A stretch of DNA of 64,000 nt from Nocardia shimofusensis NBRC 100134 (GTDB taxonomy: Bacteria; Actinomycetota; Actinomycetes; Mycobacteriales; Mycobacteriaceae), in NCBI RefSeq assembly GCF_001613125.1, contig NZ_BDBT01000009.1, positions 124,001-188,000 of the forward strand. The letters run 5' to 3'. Positions 47,580-56,133 of the stretch are shown in pieces (position 1 is the stretch's first letter; each line of letters begins with the position of its first letter). The notes beneath the pieces are model-generated. The model was given only the letters and a program-made list of their open reading frames with translations, made no database searches and was not told where the DNA came from. Position numbers and translations under genes: made by a program.

Positions 47580-48770
47580 ATGTCCGCACCCTCCGCTCGC
47601 CGCCCCTACGCCCCGATGCGCGACGCCTACGTCGTCGACGCGGTGCGCACTCCCGTCGGCAAGCGCAACGGCGCACTGGCAGGCGTGCATCCGGCCGATC
47701 TCGGCGCGGCCGCGCTGCGTGGCCTGTTCGACCGCCAGCCGCTCGACCCGGCCCGCGTCGACGACGTCATCGTCGGCTGCGTCGACAATGTGGGCCCGCA
47801 GGCGGGCAATATCGGCCGCACCATGTGGCTGGCGGCCGGCTACCCCGAAGAGGTGCCCGGCGTCACCGTGGACCGCCAGTGCGGCTCCAGCCAGCAGGCC
47901 ATCAACTTCGGTGCCCAGGCCATCATGAGCGGCACCGCCGAGGTGATCGTCGCGGCGGGCGTGCAGAACATGAGCGCCATCCCGATCTCGGCGGCCATGC
48001 TGGCGGGCAAGGAGTACGGCTTCGACTCGCCGTTCGTCGGCGCGCAGGGCTGGGACCACCGCTACGGCACCGGCGAGGTCTCGCAGTTCCGCGGCGCGCA
48101 GATGATCGCCGAGAAGTGGGACATCACCCGCGAGGACATGGAGCGCTGGGCGCTGCGCAGCCACGAACGCGCCCGCGACGCCATCAAGAACGGCCGCTTC
48201 GACGGCGAGATCGTGCCGGTCGGCGACTTCTGGATCGATCAATGCCCGCGCGAGACCAGTCTGGAGAAGATGGCCTCGCTGCCTGCCCTGGCCGAGGGCA
48301 GCCCGCTGACCGCCGCCGTGGCCAGTCAGATCTGCGACGGCGCGTCCGCCACCCTGCTCGCCTCGGAGTGGGCGGTGCAGGAATACGGGCTGAAGCCCCG
48401 CGCCCGCATCCACCACGTCAGTGCCCGCGGCGCCGACCCGATCTTCATGCTCACCGCGCCGATCCCGGCCACCAAGTGGGCGCTGGAGAAGACCGGCCTG
48501 ACCATCGACGACATCGACGTGGTGGAGATCAACGAGGCGTTCGCCCCGGTGGTGCTGGCCTGGATCAAGGAGACCGGCGCGGACCCGGAGAAGGTGAACG
48601 TCAACGGCGGCGCGATCGCCCTGGGGCACCCGCTCGGCGCCACCGGCGCGAAGCTGTTCGCCACCCTGCTCAACGAGTTGGAGCGTCGCAGCGGTCGTTA
48701 CGGCCTGCTCACCATCTGTGAGGGCGGCGGCACGGCCAACGTGACCATCATCGAGCGCTTGGATCACTGA
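47580..48770 (+). CDS. fadA6: Thiolase FadA6 (ring C/D degradation)
   Basis: This 396-aa thiolase has VVDAVRTPVGKRNGALAGVH, the nucleophile Cys in TVDRQCGSSQQAINFGAQAI, VEINEAFAPVVLAWIKETG, and GGAIALGHPLGATGAKLF with the catalytic His. FadA6 (Rv3556c) performs the thiolysis late in ring C/D degradation. ATG 47580 follows TAGGAGTTCAG. It is 46 bases after kstR2, probably co-transcribed. Confidence 0.93.
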   Translation: MSAPSARRPYAPMRDAYVVDAVRTPVGKRNGALAGVHPADLGAAALRGLFDRQPLDPARVDDVIVGCVDNVGPQAGNIGRTMWLAAGYPEEVPGVTVDRQCGSSQQAINFGAQAIMSGTAEVIVAAGVQNMSAIPISAAMLAGKEYGFDSPFVGAQGWDHRYGTGEVSQFRGAQMIAEKWDITREDMERWALRSHERARDAIKNGRFDGEIVPVGDFWIDQCPRETSLEKMASLPALAEGSPLTAAVASQICDGASATLLASEWAVQEYGLKPRARIHHVSARGADPIFMLTAPIPATKWALEKTGLTIDDIDVVEINEAFAPVVLAWIKETGADPEKVNVNGGAIALGHPLGATGAKLFATLLNELERRSGRYGLLTICEGGGTANVTIIERLDH

Positions 48771-48794
48771 TCCGCTCCTGATCGCCCTCCGGGA

Positions 48795-48830
48795 CAGCGG
48801 TATTCACGGGGACAGCCGCGAATACCGCTG
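48795..48830. terminator. Bidirectional terminator between fadA6 and the GNAT gene
   Basis: CAGCGGTATTC (48795-48805) and GAATACCGCTG (48820-48830) form a perfect 11-bp stem with a 14-base loop between convergent genes, 25 bases after the fadA6 stop. Confidence 0.7.
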
Positions 48831-48869
48831 CCAGGCAGGGTCGAAACGACGATCAGCCCGACCCGCAGG

Positions 48870-49406
48870 TCAGGCATCGAGGCGGCAGAACCATTGCTGA
48901 AGGTCACCGCTGGGGACACCATGTGGCTCATACCCGCAACGCTCGAAAAGACGTTGACTGGCGAAGTTCCGAGTATGGATGTTCGCGGTCGCGAACAAAG
49001 CGCCTGCCTCGCTCGCTCGGGCATCTCCGAGGGCGGCGATGTGTGCTTCCTTCAATGTCCGGTCGGCAACCGACCCGCCTTGGCCGCGAACTGTTGTACT
49101 GACGCCGATCACCCCGACATGCACAGAAAACCTCCCGGCGGCGGCATCCGGCATCAAATGGGCGACTGCGAGGATCTCGCTGTCGGTGAGCGACCAGCCG
49201 ACTACCAGCAGATTGCCTGGTCGGAAGTAATGCGAACTCTGTCGAATGAAGCCTTGCGCATCCCATTCCCACTGCTTCGGATGAGGTAGCTTTCGTCCCT
49301 GCGGCGTCTTGGGATGAGGATCGGTACAGGAAAACGTCTGAAATGGATGATTTTTCACCTCTCGGCGTTCGGTGATGGTGCCCCAGCGGATGTCAGGTGG
49401 ATTCAC
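48870..49406 (-). CDS. GNAT-family acetyltransferase paired with XRE-ImmA protein
   Basis: This 178-aa GNAT protein has an N-terminal basic segment with TFSCTDPHPKTPQGRKLPHP and HPKQWEWDAQGF, then an acetyl-CoA binding motif VHVGVIGVSTTVRGQGGSVA (R-G-Q-G-G) and ATANIHTRNFASQRLFERCG. ATG 49406 overlaps the upstream XRE-ImmA stop by four bases. GNAT enzymes can be toxins acetylating aminoacyl-tRNA; pairing with a regulator-protease suggests a toxin-like or stress role, which is inference. It could equally be an ordinary acetyltransferase. Confidence 0.8.
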   Translation of the reverse strand: MNPPDIRWGTITERREVKNHPFQTFSCTDPHPKTPQGRKLPHPKQWEWDAQGFIRQSSHYFRPGNLLVVGWSLTDSEILAVAHLMPDAAAGRFSVHVGVIGVSTTVRGQGGSVADRTLKEAHIAALGDARASEAGALFATANIHTRNFASQRLFERCGYEPHGVPSGDLQQWFCRLDA

Positions 49407-50557
49407 TGCGCGGACCGACCGCGTGCAGCCAGCCAGTCCTCGAGATCGGTGACACTCGGCGGCGCGGCAAATACACGCTCGTAGTCGTCGTCAGCTTCGA
49501 TGTCGTCGGGCTCGGGAAAATCGATCTCATCGACAGGCACGTCCAACACCCACGCAAGATGTTCGGGCGAGGTCGCACCGGCCCCGACTCGCTTCTGAAG
49601 TGCGTCGACCAGGGCCGCCGGAAACACGCGGGCCGCCGACTGTTGCTGGCGAACGATCAATTGCTTCACACCACCGATCGCCACACGCTCCTCGCTCGCA
49701 TTGGCGCGAAGCAGATCCAGTGTGCGCCGCTTCAGCGCGGCGACCACCTCCGCCGACACCGGCACACCCAGCGATCCCAGTCGAATACTCAAAGCCTGTG
49801 TGGATACCCCTGTCTGCCAGAGGAATTCCGCCACCGCAGGCTCGTCCATCCGAAGCCAATCCTCCCGGACTACCAGGTCCTCCGGCATCAACAACTTTGC
49901 CGCGAATCGGTTCGCGGGCGCCTCGTCCGCTTCTCCGGGATCGGAGTTTCCGTTGTGGTGTCCGAGCGCCAGGTGGGCCAGTTCATGAGCCAACGACCAG
50001 TTGCTCCGGAACCAGTACGGCGTGGTCGTGAGTATGACGACCGAACGGGAGCCGATGCTCAGCGAGTAGTCGGTGGACAGCATCGGCAGACGTACCACGT
50101 CGACATCCAGTCGGTCCTCGACTCTTGCGCCGTAGTCCCTGACGAAGTGTTCGCCCAATGCCGCCCGCATGGCCACGGGAGTCTCGGGCAGCGGTGCACT
50201 CGGAGAAGGTCCGTCCGGGTAGGCCGCGGCATACGTTTCGACCACACGATCGAGTAGCTCCTCGTCCTCCGGACGGCCGGCGTTGGCTCGGAGCCTCTGA
50301 GCGGGGTCCCAGCTGTGCCGAGCCGCGATCTTCACGCGATGCGGATCCTGCTCCCCGGTGACCAGCCAGTAGAGATCGGCCTCGAGTGCGTCCGCGATCC
50401 GGGCGAGTTCCACCGAAGAGAACCCTCGCTGCCCATTCAGAGCGCGCGACAGTGCGTCGGTCTTCATGCTCGTTCGCTCCGCGAGCTGACGCTGACTCCA
50501 CCCATCCGGCATGACGGATCGAATTCGCTCACCCACCGCGCGCAGCTCATCGTCCAT
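49403..50557 (-). CDS. XRE regulator fused to ImmA/IrrE metallopeptidase
   Basis: This 384-aa protein has an N-terminal XRE helix-turn-helix (about residues 18-70: QRQLAERTSMKTDALSRALN, ELARIADALEADLYWL), a linker, and an ImmA/IrrE-type zinc peptidase (about 150-260) with SNWSLAHELAHLALGHHNGN, the HExxH site near residue 190, followed by APANRFAAKLLMPEDLV. The C-terminal 100 residues are less conserved. ImmA-type proteases cleave repressors. It overlaps the GNAT gene, and a near-perfect 21-bp palindrome lies 18 bases upstream of its start. Confidence 0.87.
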   Translation of the reverse strand: MDDELRAVGERIRSVMPDGWSQRQLAERTSMKTDALSRALNGQRGFSSVELARIADALEADLYWLVTGEQDPHRVKIAARHSWDPAQRLRANAGRPEDEELLDRVVETYAAAYPDGPSPSAPLPETPVAMRAALGEHFVRDYGARVEDRLDVDVVRLPMLSTDYSLSIGSRSVVILTTTPYWFRSNWSLAHELAHLALGHHNGNSDPGEADEAPANRFAAKLLMPEDLVVREDWLRMDEPAVAEFLWQTGVSTQALSIRLGSLGVPVSAEVVAALKRRTLDLLRANASEERVAIGGVKQLIVRQQQSAARVFPAALVDALQKRVGAGATSPEHLAWVLDVPVDEIDFPEPDDIEADDDYERVFAAPPSVTDLEDWLAARGRSAQ

Positions 50558-50575
50558 GTCTCCAGGCTAGCCCTG

Positions 50576-50596
50576 GTGTTGGGAATTTCCCAACAC
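50576..50596 (-). promoter_or_regulatory. Palindromic operator upstream of the XRE-ImmA gene
   Basis: GTGTTGGGAA (50576-50585) and TTCCCAACAC (50587-50596) are perfect inverted repeats around one central base. It lies 18 bases upstream of the XRE-ImmA start, as expected for an XRE autoregulatory operator. Confidence 0.8.
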
Positions 50597-50704
50597 GTAT
50601 TCGGTGCGGTCGTCCCTCGTCGTTCCGGGCTCATGAAGCACGATGGAAAAGCGGTCCCTCACTACAATCGGGGTCGAGACGTGCGGGACGTGGGAGGGGA
50701 TCAC

Positions 50705-51367
50705 GTGGCGATTCAGGCCGTGGTGTTCGATGTCGGCGAGACATTGGTGGACGAGACCCGAGTATTCGGCGCCTGGGCTGACTGGCTCGGCGTTCCCCGG
50801 CACACGTTCGCCTCCGTATTCGGCGCGACCCTCGCTCGGGGGCTGGACCACCGCGAGACCTTCCAGGTGTTCCGCCCGGGGTTCGACCTCGCCGCCGAGC
50901 GGGAGGCCCGCGCCGCCGCAGGTCAGCCGGAGTCGATCGGCGAGGACGACCTGTACGCGGACGTGCGTCCCGCCCTGACCGAACTCCGGGCACTGGGAAT
51001 TCGGGTCGGCGTAGTCGGCAACCAGACAGCGCGCGCCGGCGGGCTACTCCGCGGACTCGAGCTGCCCTGTGACTTCATCGCGACCTCCGACGACTGGGGC
51101 GTGTCCAAGCCCGACACCGCGTTCTTCGATCGGATCGTCGAGGAAGCCGGGCTGCCGGCCGACGACATCGTGTATGTCGGTGACCGTCTCGACAACGACC
51201 TGGCCCCGGCCAAGGCGGTCGGGATGCGGACGGCGTTCATCCAGCGTGGCCCATGGGGCTGGATCCACCGCGACTCGCCGTTGGTGGAGGAACTGGCCGA
51301 TTTCCGGATCGACCTTTTGACCGAACTTCCCGCCCTCGTCGCGGCTGACGGCCGCTCGGTCAGCTGA
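50705..51367 (+). CDS. HAD-superfamily hydrolase
   Basis: This 220-aa HAD hydrolase has motif I VVFDVGETLVDETRV at residues 7-21 (nucleophile Asp near 10), VGVVGNQTARAGGLLRGLEL as motif II region, WGVSKPDTAFFDRIVEEAGL (motif III Lys) and DIVYVGDRLDNDLAPAKAVG (motif IV). The substrate is unknown. GTG 50705 follows GGGAGGGGA. A longer in-frame extension covers the XRE operator and is not coding. The 3' end overlaps the convergent XRE gene by eight bases. Confidence 0.87.
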   Translation: MAIQAVVFDVGETLVDETRVFGAWADWLGVPRHTFASVFGATLARGLDHRETFQVFRPGFDLAAEREARAAAGQPESIGEDDLYADVRPALTELRALGIRVGVVGNQTARAGGLLRGLELPCDFIATSDDWGVSKPDTAFFDRIVEEAGLPADDIVYVGDRLDNDLAPAKAVGMRTAFIQRGPWGWIHRDSPLVEELADFRIDLLTELPALVAADGRSVS

Positions 51368-52229
51368 GCCGGGCGCTGCCCGGGAGTGATAGGGGGACAA
51401 GGGGTCTCGTGCCGTCGGCGAGTTCGCGGAAGATCGCCTCGGCGGGCGAGCCGGGATCGGCGCAGTAGATGATGATCCGCTGGTCGCTGTCGGGCAGATG
51501 CAGTACCTGGCATTCGAAGTCGAGTTCGCCGAATTCCGGGTGGGTGACGCGCTTGCGGTGGTTGCGGCGTTCGGCGACGTCCTGGGCGGCCCACATCTCG
51601 GCGAAACGCGGTGCTGTGCCGAGCAGTTCGGTCACCAGGGCGCGCAGGCCCGGATTGCCGGGATAGCGGGCATAGGCGGCGCGCAGGTCGGCGACGGTGG
51701 TCCTGGCGAAGTGCGCGGTTTCCGGGTCCGACCAGCGCGGGTCGTCGGCCGGGCGGCGGAACGCCCAGCGCACCAAGTTGCGGTCTGACGCGGGCATGTC
51801 GGTGAGGTCGGAGATGAAGAACACGGCCATGGCGTTCCAGGCCAGGATGTCGTAGCTCGCGTCGACCACGTAGGCGGGCATGGCGGTCAGGCCGTCGAGG
51901 ATGGCGCGCACAGCGACGGAGACGGTGCGGTTCGGGCCTGCCACGACGGGCGGCTGGTGCCCGGCGGTGCGGAACAGGTAGTTGCGTTCGTCGGCGGTGA
52001 GCATCAGTGCCCTGGCCAGCGCGCCGATCACCTGCGCCGAGGGATGCGGGCCGCGGGCCTGTTCGAGGCGCACGTAGTACTCGACGGAGATGCCCGCCAG
52101 CTGTGCGACCTCCTGCCGCCGCAGGCCGGGTGTGCGGCGTGGTCCGGTCTGTGGCAGTCCCACATCGGCGGGCAGCAGGTCGGCGCGGCGGGCCCGCAGG
52201 AACGCCGCGAGATCGGTCCGATTCGCCAT
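51360..52229 (-). CDS. XRE-family regulator with MmyB-like ligand domain, copy 1
   Basis: This 289-aa regulator has an N-terminal XRE helix-turn-helix (RRTPGLRRQEVAQLAGISVE, YYVRLEQARGPHPSAQVIGA) and a C-terminal MmyB-like PAS-type domain (AYVVDASYDILAWNAMAVFF, HFARTTVADLRAAYARYPGN, LDFECQVLHLPDSDQRIIIY). Such regulators usually control a divergent short-chain dehydrogenase. A near-identical copy lies at 55234-56103 in the same orientation. Here the divergent dehydrogenase is missing; the upstream neighbour on this side is instead the propeller gene on the same strand. The operator palindrome (52259-52285) is intact. Confidence 0.9.
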   Translation of the reverse strand: MANRTDLAAFLRARRADLLPADVGLPQTGPRRTPGLRRQEVAQLAGISVEYYVRLEQARGPHPSAQVIGALARALMLTADERNYLFRTAGHQPPVVAGPNRTVSVAVRAILDGLTAMPAYVVDASYDILAWNAMAVFFISDLTDMPASDRNLVRWAFRRPADDPRWSDPETAHFARTTVADLRAAYARYPGNPGLRALVTELLGTAPRFAEMWAAQDVAERRNHRKRVTHPEFGELDFECQVLHLPDSDQRIIIYCADPGSPAEAIFRELADGTRPLVPLSLPGSARLS

Positions 52230-52258
52230 GATCCGATTGTGCGCGCTGCGACGGCGGC

Positions 52259-52285
52259 CAGGGTGGTACCGCCGATACCACCCTG
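52259..52285 (-). promoter_or_regulatory. Operator palindrome upstream of XRE copy 1
   Basis: CAGGGTGGTA (52259-52268) and TACCACCCTG (52276-52285) are perfect inverted repeats with a seven-base spacer, 30 bases upstream of XRE copy 1. The equivalent site upstream of copy 2 retains the same spacing. Confidence 0.75.
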
Positions 52286-52327
52286 GCAGCCCGGGGCAGC
52301 AGGCCGCGAGGAGTTGGCGACTCGGTG

Positions 52328-53701
52328 TCAGTGTTCGAGGGGCCGGAGTCCGATTATCGTTCGGGCGCTGGCGTAGGTGTAGTGGCCCTTATCGTGTGCG
52401 GCGAGTTGGCCGGATCCGGTGAGGGCCTCGGTGTCGGTGTTGACGGCGAGGAAGGGAATGTCCCAGGAGATTGCGCCGGTTCGGGGGTCGATTGCCCAGA
52501 GTCCGGTGTAATCGGAGAGGACTACGGTGTGGCCGTCCCAGCCCAGGATCGAGCCGAAGCGGGTGGTGTCGGTCCGCCACAGCCGGTGTCCGGTGCGTAA
52601 GTCGAGGCCGGTTGTGGTGTGCGCGTCGGTGTCTTGTAGGAGGGCGACGTCGCCGAAGATCGCCGCTGCGGTGCCGGTCGTGGCGTCGGTTTCCTGGGGT
52701 GCGGAAATCAGGTCGCAGCTGGTCCAGAGGAGGCGGCCGGTGCGGCGGTCATAGCCGCTGTCGCCGAGCAGGACGGGAACGGTGTCGTCGGTGGGGAGGT
52801 CGATCGAAAGAGTTTGTGCGACTTTGCTATTGGAGGTGGCAATGGCGCGGCCGGTGCGGTCGAGGAGGTCGCTGCCGGTGATTTCGTGGCCGCCGCATTC
52901 GGTTCGGGCGCGCACGAGCAATGCGCCGCTGGTTGCGCCGGCATCGGAGCATCCGTCCTGGGTGGTGGTCCAGGTCGGCTTCCCGCTGGCGAGGTCGAAC
53001 CCGGCGATATCGGCGCCGAGGGTGAAGACACCCTGGCCGTGGGACACGTCCAAGGACTCGAAGGGCAGGTCTTCCCACAACGTACCCATGTCGAATGTCT
53101 GAGACCAGTACGCATCAGGGTCGGCGAGGGTGCCGGCATGGACGCGCACGTCGTCGGATTCGACGTCGCCCTCGGCGACGTACACGCGATCATCGAGTGT
53201 CGCGATGGCGAAGGGAAACAACTTTGTCGGTGTGCGGGTGACATCTCCGGTGGTGAGGTCGTAGCCGACGAGTACTCGATCGAAGCTGAAACATACGACC
53301 TGGCCATCGACAGGGGTGGACCCGCAACCGGTCAGGTCCGCGGCGGGGGTCTGCCAGCGCTTCGCGCCGGTGCCGGCATCGATGCCGACCAGCACCGGAT
53401 CTCGCAGGTACCCGTCGTCCGGCACACCGAGCACCGTCACAAGTATGTCGCCACCGTCGACGAACCCTGGTCCGCCGAAGTCGAATTCGGTGCCCGCCCG
53501 CGGATCACGGAACTCCGCGCCTGCTCGTCCGAGCCCGGCAGCGCTTGTCGACCACGCGAGGCCGGGAGCGGAGTCCGCGGTGCCGGTGATCTTGCGCGTG
53601 GTGTCCTCGGGTTGTGAATGGACCACCACCGCACCGGCAGTGGCGACTACGGCCGCCGCAGCGGCGAGCACGAGGTTGCGCAGCCCGGGAATCGTTCTCA
53701 T
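52328..53701 (-). CDS. Exported PQQ-like beta-propeller protein
   Basis: This 457-aa protein has an N-terminal membrane anchor or signal (LRNLVLAAAAAVVATAGAVV, residues 6-25) and repeated blades with Trp-docking-like motifs: VGIDAGTGAKRWQTPAAD, VGYDLTTGDVTRTPTK, AGFDLASGKPTWTTTQDG, YDRRTGRLLWTSCD, LDLRTGHRLWRTDTTR and AIDPRTGAISWDIPF. Six or more blades suggest a complete propeller. Several Cys are present. No catalytic motif is evident; such proteins often act as scaffolds outside the membrane. The start overlaps the upstream gene by four bases. Confidence 0.82.
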   Translation of the reverse strand: MRTIPGLRNLVLAAAAAVVATAGAVVVHSQPEDTTRKITGTADSAPGLAWSTSAAGLGRAGAEFRDPRAGTEFDFGGPGFVDGGDILVTVLGVPDDGYLRDPVLVGIDAGTGAKRWQTPAADLTGCGSTPVDGQVVCFSFDRVLVGYDLTTGDVTRTPTKLFPFAIATLDDRVYVAEGDVESDDVRVHAGTLADPDAYWSQTFDMGTLWEDLPFESLDVSHGQGVFTLGADIAGFDLASGKPTWTTTQDGCSDAGATSGALLVRARTECGGHEITGSDLLDRTGRAIATSNSKVAQTLSIDLPTDDTVPVLLGDSGYDRRTGRLLWTSCDLISAPQETDATTGTAAAIFGDVALLQDTDAHTTTGLDLRTGHRLWRTDTTRFGSILGWDGHTVVLSDYTGLWAIDPRTGAISWDIPFLAVNTDTEALTGSGQLAAHDKGHYTYASARTIIGLRPLEH

Positions 53702-55032
53702 CGCGACACCTCCAGTCCCGGATTCGAGGCGATGGCCTCGAGTAGCTCGAACGGCAACGGTTCGGCGGGACCATCGCCGGAGGTGACCTGGATCCGGATC
53801 CCGGACGGGCGGGTGACGGTCACAGTGCGGGTCGTATGCGTGGAGGGTGACGGCTCCATCACTGTGCTTTGCGATTCGCGCGTCTCGACCACTGTTCCGT
53901 CCGGTAGCCGACGTGACGTCGCGCCGTCATTCGACGAAATCTCCGGCGGGAGAGGCTGTCCAATGCTGATCGCCACGCTCAACCGTGATTGCCGGCCAGG
54001 TGTGGTTATCCGAACTACCTGGCAAGCCCCGCCTCTGCTTTCCGGTAGCAGCGCCCCCAGCGGCGTGTCGAGGGTCAAGCCGTCGAGTGGAATGCGCGCC
54101 AGGACCGCGTCCCATCGACGAGCCTGGGCCTGATCGATCGCGGGGGAGGACTCCGCCCAGATATCGCAGGACTCGGGTGGGTTCGGTGTTCCGGGCGGAA
54201 CCGGCGCGGTGACGCGGAGTCCGGGGACGGTGACGAGCGCGACGAGATCATCGATGGTCAGCGGGACGGTTCCGGTAGGGCCGTTTTCGTCACCGGCTTC
54301 GTCGGTGGCGTAGGCGTAGACGACGGATCCGTCGGGCAGGTAAGCGATGGCCGAGCGCAGAAGGGTGCGAACACCATTCGTCTCGGACCAGGTGTCATCG
54401 GTATCGACGATCGTGCCGTCGGGAAAGCGGCGTCTCTCATCGAGAGAGCCGGCGACGCACGGCGGGATCGGCATGGTGGACTCGCGAACGTTCACCGACA
54501 GCAAGCCCGATAGGTCGCCGCGCAGTAGCGTGGCGAGCGCGTCGGTCCAACCGCCGAACTCCTTGTCCTCCGTGGGGTCGCCGACGATCGGCTGGAATAC
54601 CAGTGACCGATCCACCGGTGCGAAGGCGATCTCGACACCGGCGGGCAACGCCGCACGCAGCGCCTGCGTCATCGCGACGGCCTTGGGCCCGGAGAACCAC
54701 GGATAGGACGGGTTGTCGTATTCGGGTGTTCCGAAGGTAGTCATCGAAAACGATTGGCCTGGCTGTGGCGGCTCCACGACATCACAACCCGGGATCTGCA
54801 CCGGAAATGTCACCGGTGGAGTGACATACGAGTATTCGGCCGGTTCCGGCGGCTCCGAAGTGGTGGGGGTGAGCGGTGCGGTCGTCAACTCCGGCTCCCG
54901 CTCGTGCAGCAGGCCGGCGATCAGGTAGCCGGTCGCGACGATCGCCACGCACGTCAAACCCAGCGTCCAGTACTCAACGGCGGGGGAAGGTGCCGTCGCG
55001 TCCTTGCCGTCACCGTTTTCCATGTCCTGCAT
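53698..55032 (-). CDS. Single-pass membrane protein with an internal duplication
   Basis: This 444-aa protein has one membrane segment (YWTLGLTCVAIVATGYLIAG, about residues 21-40), a Thr/Pro-rich linker and two related extracellular modules. RRRFPDGTIVDTDDTWSE and LTIDDLVALVTVPGLRVT in the first correspond to SRRLPDGTVVETRESQST and LPFELLEAIASNPGLEVS in the second. I do not recognise the family. It overlaps the beta-propeller gene by four bases, so the two probably function together on the cell surface. An in-frame ATG at 55023 is an alternative start. Confidence 0.75.
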   Translation of the reverse strand: MQDMENGDGKDATAPSPAVEYWTLGLTCVAIVATGYLIAGLLHEREPELTTAPLTPTTSEPPEPAEYSYVTPPVTFPVQIPGCDVVEPPQPGQSFSMTTFGTPEYDNPSYPWFSGPKAVAMTQALRAALPAGVEIAFAPVDRSLVFQPIVGDPTEDKEFGGWTDALATLLRGDLSGLLSVNVRESTMPIPPCVAGSLDERRRFPDGTIVDTDDTWSETNGVRTLLRSAIAYLPDGSVVYAYATDEAGDENGPTGTVPLTIDDLVALVTVPGLRVTAPVPPGTPNPPESCDIWAESSPAIDQAQARRWDAVLARIPLDGLTLDTPLGALLPESRGGACQVVRITTPGRQSRLSVAISIGQPLPPEISSNDGATSRRLPDGTVVETRESQSTVMEPSPSTHTTRTVTVTRPSGIRIQVTSGDGPAEPLPFELLEAIASNPGLEVSR

Positions 55033-55233
55033 TGTGTCTGCCCGTTCGAGATCTGAGAAACGTCAACGGCCCGGGTCGCGAATCCCGCCTTCGTTCGGAT
55101 ACGCGCTTCTCGGCATTTCAGTATGCACAGACCGACTCGGTGGTAACGATGTGGTCGGAGACCGATCCGCGGACGGGTGAGGTGACGTTGTCGTATCTCT
55201 CCTCGTATGCGGGTATTCGAGGCCCGGCCTCCC

Positions 55234-56103
55234 TCAGACGCGCCGCGCGCTGCCCGGCAATGCCAGTGGGACAAGGGGTCTCCTGCCTTCGGCGAGTTCG
55301 CGGAAGATCGCTTCGGTGGGCGAGCCGGGATCTGCGCAGTAGATGATGATCCGCTGATCGCTGTCGGGCAGATGCAGCACCTGGCACTCGAAGTCGAGCA
55401 CGCCGTATTCGGGGTGCGTGACCCGCTTGCGGTGGTTGCGGCGTTCGGCCACGTCCTGGGAGGCCCACATCTGCGCGAAACGCGGTGAGGTGCCGAGCAG
55501 TTCGGTGACCAGGGCGCCGAGGCGCGAGTTGCCGGGATAGCGGGCGTAGGCGGCGCGGAGGTCGGCGACAGTGGTCCTGGCGAATTGCAGGGTCTCCGGG
55601 TCCGACCAGCTCGGGTCGTCGGCGCGGCGACGGAACGCCCAGCGGACCATATTGCGATCCGAGGCCGGGGTGTCGGTGAGGTCGGAGATGAAGAACACGG
55701 CCATGGCGTTCCAGGCCAGGATGTCGTAGCTCGCGTCGGCCACGTAGGCGGGCATGGTGGTCAGGCCGTCGAGGATGGCGCGGACGGCGACGGAGACGGT
55801 GCGGTTCGGGCCTGCCACGACAGGCGGCTGGTGTCCGGCGGTGCGGAAAAGGTAGTTGCGTTCGTCGGCGGTGAGCATCAGGGCCCTGGCCAGCGCGCCG
55901 ATCACCTGTGCCGACGGGCGCGGGCCGCGGGCCTGTTCGAGGCGCACGTAGTACTCGACGGAGATGCCCGCCAGTTGCGCGACCTCCTGACGCCGCAGGC
56001 CGGGTGTGCGTCGCGGCCCGGTCTGCGGCAGTCCGACATCCGAGGGGCGCAGGTCGGCGCGACGCGCCCGCAGGAACGCCGCAAGGTCGGTCCGATTCGC
56101 CAT
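55234..56103 (-). CDS. XRE-family regulator with MmyB-like domain, copy 2
   Basis: This 289-aa copy differs from the protein at 51360-52229 in only about one residue in ten, mostly conservative: SDVGLPQTGPRR for ADVGLPQTGPRR and THPEYGVLDF for THPEFGELDF. The two genes are also similar at DNA level across the coding region, so the duplication or a later gene conversion is recent. It is divergent from a short-chain dehydrogenase gene (56205 on) with a related operator palindrome between, the usual arrangement for this regulator type. The dehydrogenase is frameshifted. Confidence 0.9.
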   Translation of the reverse strand: MANRTDLAAFLRARRADLRPSDVGLPQTGPRRTPGLRRQEVAQLAGISVEYYVRLEQARGPRPSAQVIGALARALMLTADERNYLFRTAGHQPPVVAGPNRTVSVAVRAILDGLTTMPAYVADASYDILAWNAMAVFFISDLTDTPASDRNMVRWAFRRRADDPSWSDPETLQFARTTVADLRAAYARYPGNSRLGALVTELLGTSPRFAQMWASQDVAERRNHRKRVTHPEYGVLDFECQVLHLPDSDQRIIIYCADPGSPTEAIFRELAEGRRPLVPLALPGSARRV

Positions 56104-56133
56104 GTCCCCAGTGTGCTCGCTCGTGGCGGTTGG

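Noticed and set aside
55033-55233. Possible gene between the duplicated membrane protein and XRE copy 2
   Set aside because: Short frames on both strands lack motifs and ribosome sites; I see nothing supportable in these 200 bases.
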